NCBI GenBank assembly: GCA_947629175.1
Contig: CANRCT010000009.1
Coordinates: forward strand, 1-64,000
From: an uncultured Muribaculaceae bacterium
GTDB taxonomy: Bacteria > Bacteroidota > Bacteroidia > Bacteroidales > Muribaculaceae
DNA length: 64,000 nucleotides
Reading direction: 5' to 3'
Shown: piece by piece, positions 62,011 through 64,000 of the stretch
How the letters are laid out: every line of letters begins with the position of its first letter
Position numbering within the stretch: position 1 is the first letter of the stretch
Position numbers and translations under genes: made by a program
The notes under the pieces: generated by a model
Databases searched by the model: none
Told to the model about the DNA's origin: nothing
What the model saw: only the letters and a program-made list of their open reading frames with translations

Positions 62011-63213
62011 TCAGACAGATCCGATGATCATGGAGTTGGCGTCGTCTATCGCTGCCGTGTCAAGGCTCGCAAGGTAAATTTTTGTAGTCGCCTCTGAATC
62101 ATGCCCCATGCCCTCGCTGATGATGCTGAGAGGCACTCCCTTCGCACGCGCCACCGATGCCCAGCTGTGGCGGGCGCAATACATGGTGAGTGTCTGGCGT
62201 GAATCGACGAGGGCTGCAACTTTCTTTAGACTTGTGTTTATCGCGAACGAGGCGTTGCGGTAGGCTTGCCTCTCGTTGATGTTATGGCGTGTGATGATCG
62301 GCAGGAGATATTGTGTGGGATTGCATGGGTATTTGTCGACTATAGCCTGCATTTCGCTGGTCCAGCCTACGGTCAGCTGTTGGCCCGTCTTGCGTCGCCG
62401 GTAGGTGATATGGCCCCCTGAAAGATCCGATTTTCTTAAAAATGCCATGTCGATAAAACTCATCCCCCTCAGGAAGAAACTCATCATGAACATATCGCGT
62501 GCGTAGTCGAGTTTTGGCTGGCATGAGAGCTTGAGCGACCTTATCTGGCTGATAAGAGTTATCGGAAGCGCTCTTTTTACGGTTTTGCCGATACCGGTAT
62601 AAACGTGCCTGAAAGGTTGCCGGCTTTCAAAAGATCCCTCTTCGGCGGCGCGGTTATATACCGCCCTGAGCACTCTCATATAGAACGACGAGGTATTGGG
62701 GGCTATTCCGTTTTTCCAGAGTGAGGCTTCGTACTGGCGTAGCATTTCGGCCGTTATGGAGCAGATTCTCATATCCTGTTGCTGACGGAACCGGCGGAAA
62801 CTGTTGAGTGTGGTCCGGTAGATCTCGGCCGAACGCATCTTGCCGAGAAGCTGCAGATCACTGATCTTACGTTCCATATATCCGAAGAGAGAGAACTCGC
62901 GCGTATAGCGTGAAAATTCATCGACGATGTCGGATGTGGAGAATGGAAGCGCCGAATTTTCAAGCCGGTGTATAATGCGCGTGATCTGCTCCATATCCTG
63001 TCGGATCCCCTCTCTGGTTTCGGTAAGAAGCGACATGCGTCCGGGAATTGTGCTTTCGGACGGGAAAGAGGCATTCTTGTTCCATTCCCATGCATAAAGC
63101 CGATAGCCGCTCGCTATCATCAGTGGTTTACGGTCGTGAATTACCTGATAGGCTATGCGCCCCGGTTGCATTGAGTCGCGTGCAGGTCTGAACTTTACTT
63201 TGATTGAAGTCAT
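62011..63213 (-). CDS. Tyrosine site-specific recombinase (Bacteroidetes integrase/invertase type)
   Basis: A 400-residue tyrosine recombinase with an N-terminal Arm-type region, a SAM-like core-binding domain (about 105-195) and a catalytic domain (about 215-390). Catalytic residues visible are Arg249 (FFLRGMSF), Lys275 (YRRRKTGQQ), Arg348 (YCARHSWAS, with Tyr345 where many integrases have His), His371 (GMGHDSE) and Tyr380 (TTKIYLASL). In Bacteroidetes this branch includes both mobile-element integrases and chromosomal DNA invertases that phase-vary surface polysaccharides. Lying next to a flippase gene, an invertase role is plausible but unproven; no flanking inverted repeats were seen in the short gap. 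Confidence 0.88.
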   Translation of the reverse strand: MTSIKVKFRPARDSMQPGRIAYQVIHDRKPLMIASGYRLYAWEWNKNASFPSESTIPGRMSLLTETREGIRQDMEQITRIIHRLENSALPFSTSDIVDEFSRYTREFSLFGYMERKISDLQLLGKMRSAEIYRTTLNSFRRFRQQQDMRICSITAEMLRQYEASLWKNGIAPNTSSFYMRVLRAVYNRAAEEGSFESRQPFRHVYTGIGKTVKRALPITLISQIRSLKLSCQPKLDYARDMFMMSFFLRGMSFIDMAFLRKSDLSGGHITYRRRKTGQQLTVGWTSEMQAIVDKYPCNPTQYLLPIITRHNINERQAYRNASFAINTSLKKVAALVDSRQTLTMYCARHSWASVARAKGVPLSIISEGMGHDSEATTKIYLASLDTAAIDDANSMIIGSV

Positions 63214-63305
63214 GTGGTAGTCGGTTTAGATATATTTTCATAGTAAAGATATGCAAATCGCTTCCAAAAGTGTGCGAAAACCGGGTGCAGGTCTCGTGTA
63301 GTATA

Positions 63306-64000
63306 TCAGCGCATGAACCGGCTACGGAAGTGATCGATGACTTCCGACTGTATGCGTGATCCGGCTATCCGGTTAAGTCCCATGTAGATAATTGAGCCTA
63401 TGGCAAGTTGTCCTATGACAAGAACGAGAGGAGAGCCGGTAAGGCCCGTCAGCATTGCAGCGATTGTCACCGATATGAGTGCGGTGGCTGCATAGGGGAG
63501 CGAGTCGCAGACAAACTGCCATGAGGTGCGTCCCGAGAGCCGGGCCGCTATGACAAGCGTTATGGCCCAGGTGATGGCTGACGCTCCGATCTGTCCCCAC
63601 AGCAATATGGCGATGCCGAGAGTGGGATCTTCGGCAGTCTCAAGGGTGATGAATGGCCATGTCAGCGCTATGGCTATCAGGGCAGCAGAGTCGCGGAGCA
63701 GCTCTGTGAGCACTATAAGCCGCGCGCGGCCCAAAGCGAGCAGATAGTTGTTGTAGAGACTGCTGAGCACCGTAAAAATGCCTCTGAGCATCAGGAGCTG
63801 AAAAAGATAGATCGCTGCATCCCATTTCGACCCGAAGCACAGATGGAAGAGGGCGGTGGTGATGATGATGGCGAGTCCGCAGCAGGGGAAGAGCAGATAG
63901 GAGGTGAATCGGTTCATCTTAGCGGTAGAGGATGCAAAGCGCTTGGGATCGTCCTGAAACTGCGAAAGGGCCGGGAGAAACGACTGGGTGAATATGGCAG
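63306..64000 (-). CDS. Polysaccharide flippase (Wzx/MurJ-like, MATE-type), 5' end outside the window
   Basis: The C-terminal 230 or so codons of a multi-pass membrane protein of the oligosaccharide flippase superfamily. The frame stays open to the window edge: residues before the internal ATG at 63917 read FTQSFLPALSQFQDDPKRF, a motif typical of the half-way loop in O-antigen/capsule flippases, so 63917 is not the start. At least five hydrophobic helices remain. It would move lipid-linked glycan units across the inner membrane, implying that an exopolysaccharide or LPS locus continues beyond 64000. The recombinase gene lies 92 bp downstream on the same strand. Confidence 0.82.
   Translation of the reverse strand, partial: AIFTQSFLPALSQFQDDPKRFASSTAKMNRFTSYLLFPCCGLAIIITTALFHLCFGSKWDAAIYLFQLLMLRGIFTVLSSLYNNYLLALGRARLIVLTELLRDSAALIAIALTWPFITLETAEDPTLGIAILLWGQIGASAITWAITLVIAARLSGRTSWQFVCDSLPYAATALISVTIAAMLTGLTGSPLVLVIGQLAIGSIIYMGLNRIAGSRIQSEVIDHFRSRFMR

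Noticed and set aside
1-64000. CRISPR arrays, insertion sequences or rRNA genes.
   Set aside because: No regularly spaced repeats, transposase genes or rRNA sequence were noticed on reading through.

Overview
The window comes from a Bacteroidales chromosome. The gene content fits a gut commensal, probably Muribaculaceae or a close relative; the family is inferred. Evidence for Bacteroidales: repeated -7 elements of the form TAnnTTTG, several with TTTG or TTG 20-21 bp upstream; the clusters tpiA-SPOR-folE and parA-parB-DUF5683-lytic transglycosylase; a DUF3316 gene after a type II topoisomerase A subunit; a second EF-G-like protein; and a GH3/serine-hydrolase fusion. The DNA is moderately GC-rich with little intergenic space. 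No CRISPR array, rRNA operon or insertion sequence was seen.

Layout. 1-9.5 kb: tRNA-Arg, then a plus-strand run (periplasmic nucleotidase, GH3/serine hydrolase fusion, topoisomerase A subunit, DUF3316, S41 protease). 9.5-18.8 kb: minus-strand genes (Ca2+-type ATPase, purT, a hydrolase/flavoprotein pair, an AraC regulator and a lon gene split by a frameshift). 19-25 kb: EF-G paralog, small lipoprotein, aldo/keto reductase, tpiA, SPOR protein and folE.

25.4-43.3 kb is the most unusual part: a tight run of 16 same-strand genes ending at a strong terminator beside tRNA-Thr. It has an SH3/membrane protein and a membrane-embedded AraC regulator at the front. Next come a zinc-ribbon protein, a membrane Ser/Thr kinase with three PQKSDT repeats, a zinc-ribbon protein with four CbbX/SpoVK-type AAA+ modules, a zinc-ribbon/FHA protein and a PP2C phosphatase. 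A membrane-tethered GNAT protein, a membrane zinc-ribbon protein and six small soluble proteins follow (one DUF1963-like, two sharing a duplicated domain, one with helical repeats). My reading is a self-contained phospho-threonine signalling system that controls an AAA+ remodelling machine. I do not recognise it as a named system.

43.5-48.7 kb: radical SAM protein, aroC, a YbaK-type deacylase, a small outer-membrane barrel, a small conserved protein, a TrmH-type methyltransferase and an NlpC/P60 peptidase. 48.9-55 kb: leuA-leuC-leuD-leuB, with a GH125 mannosidase overlapping leuB by 4 bp. 55-60.5 kb: parA-parB, DUF5683, LysM lytic transglycosylase and a beta-propeller lipoprotein. 60.6-64 kb: gdhA, then a tyrosine recombinase and the 3' part of a polysaccharide flippase, both on the minus strand.
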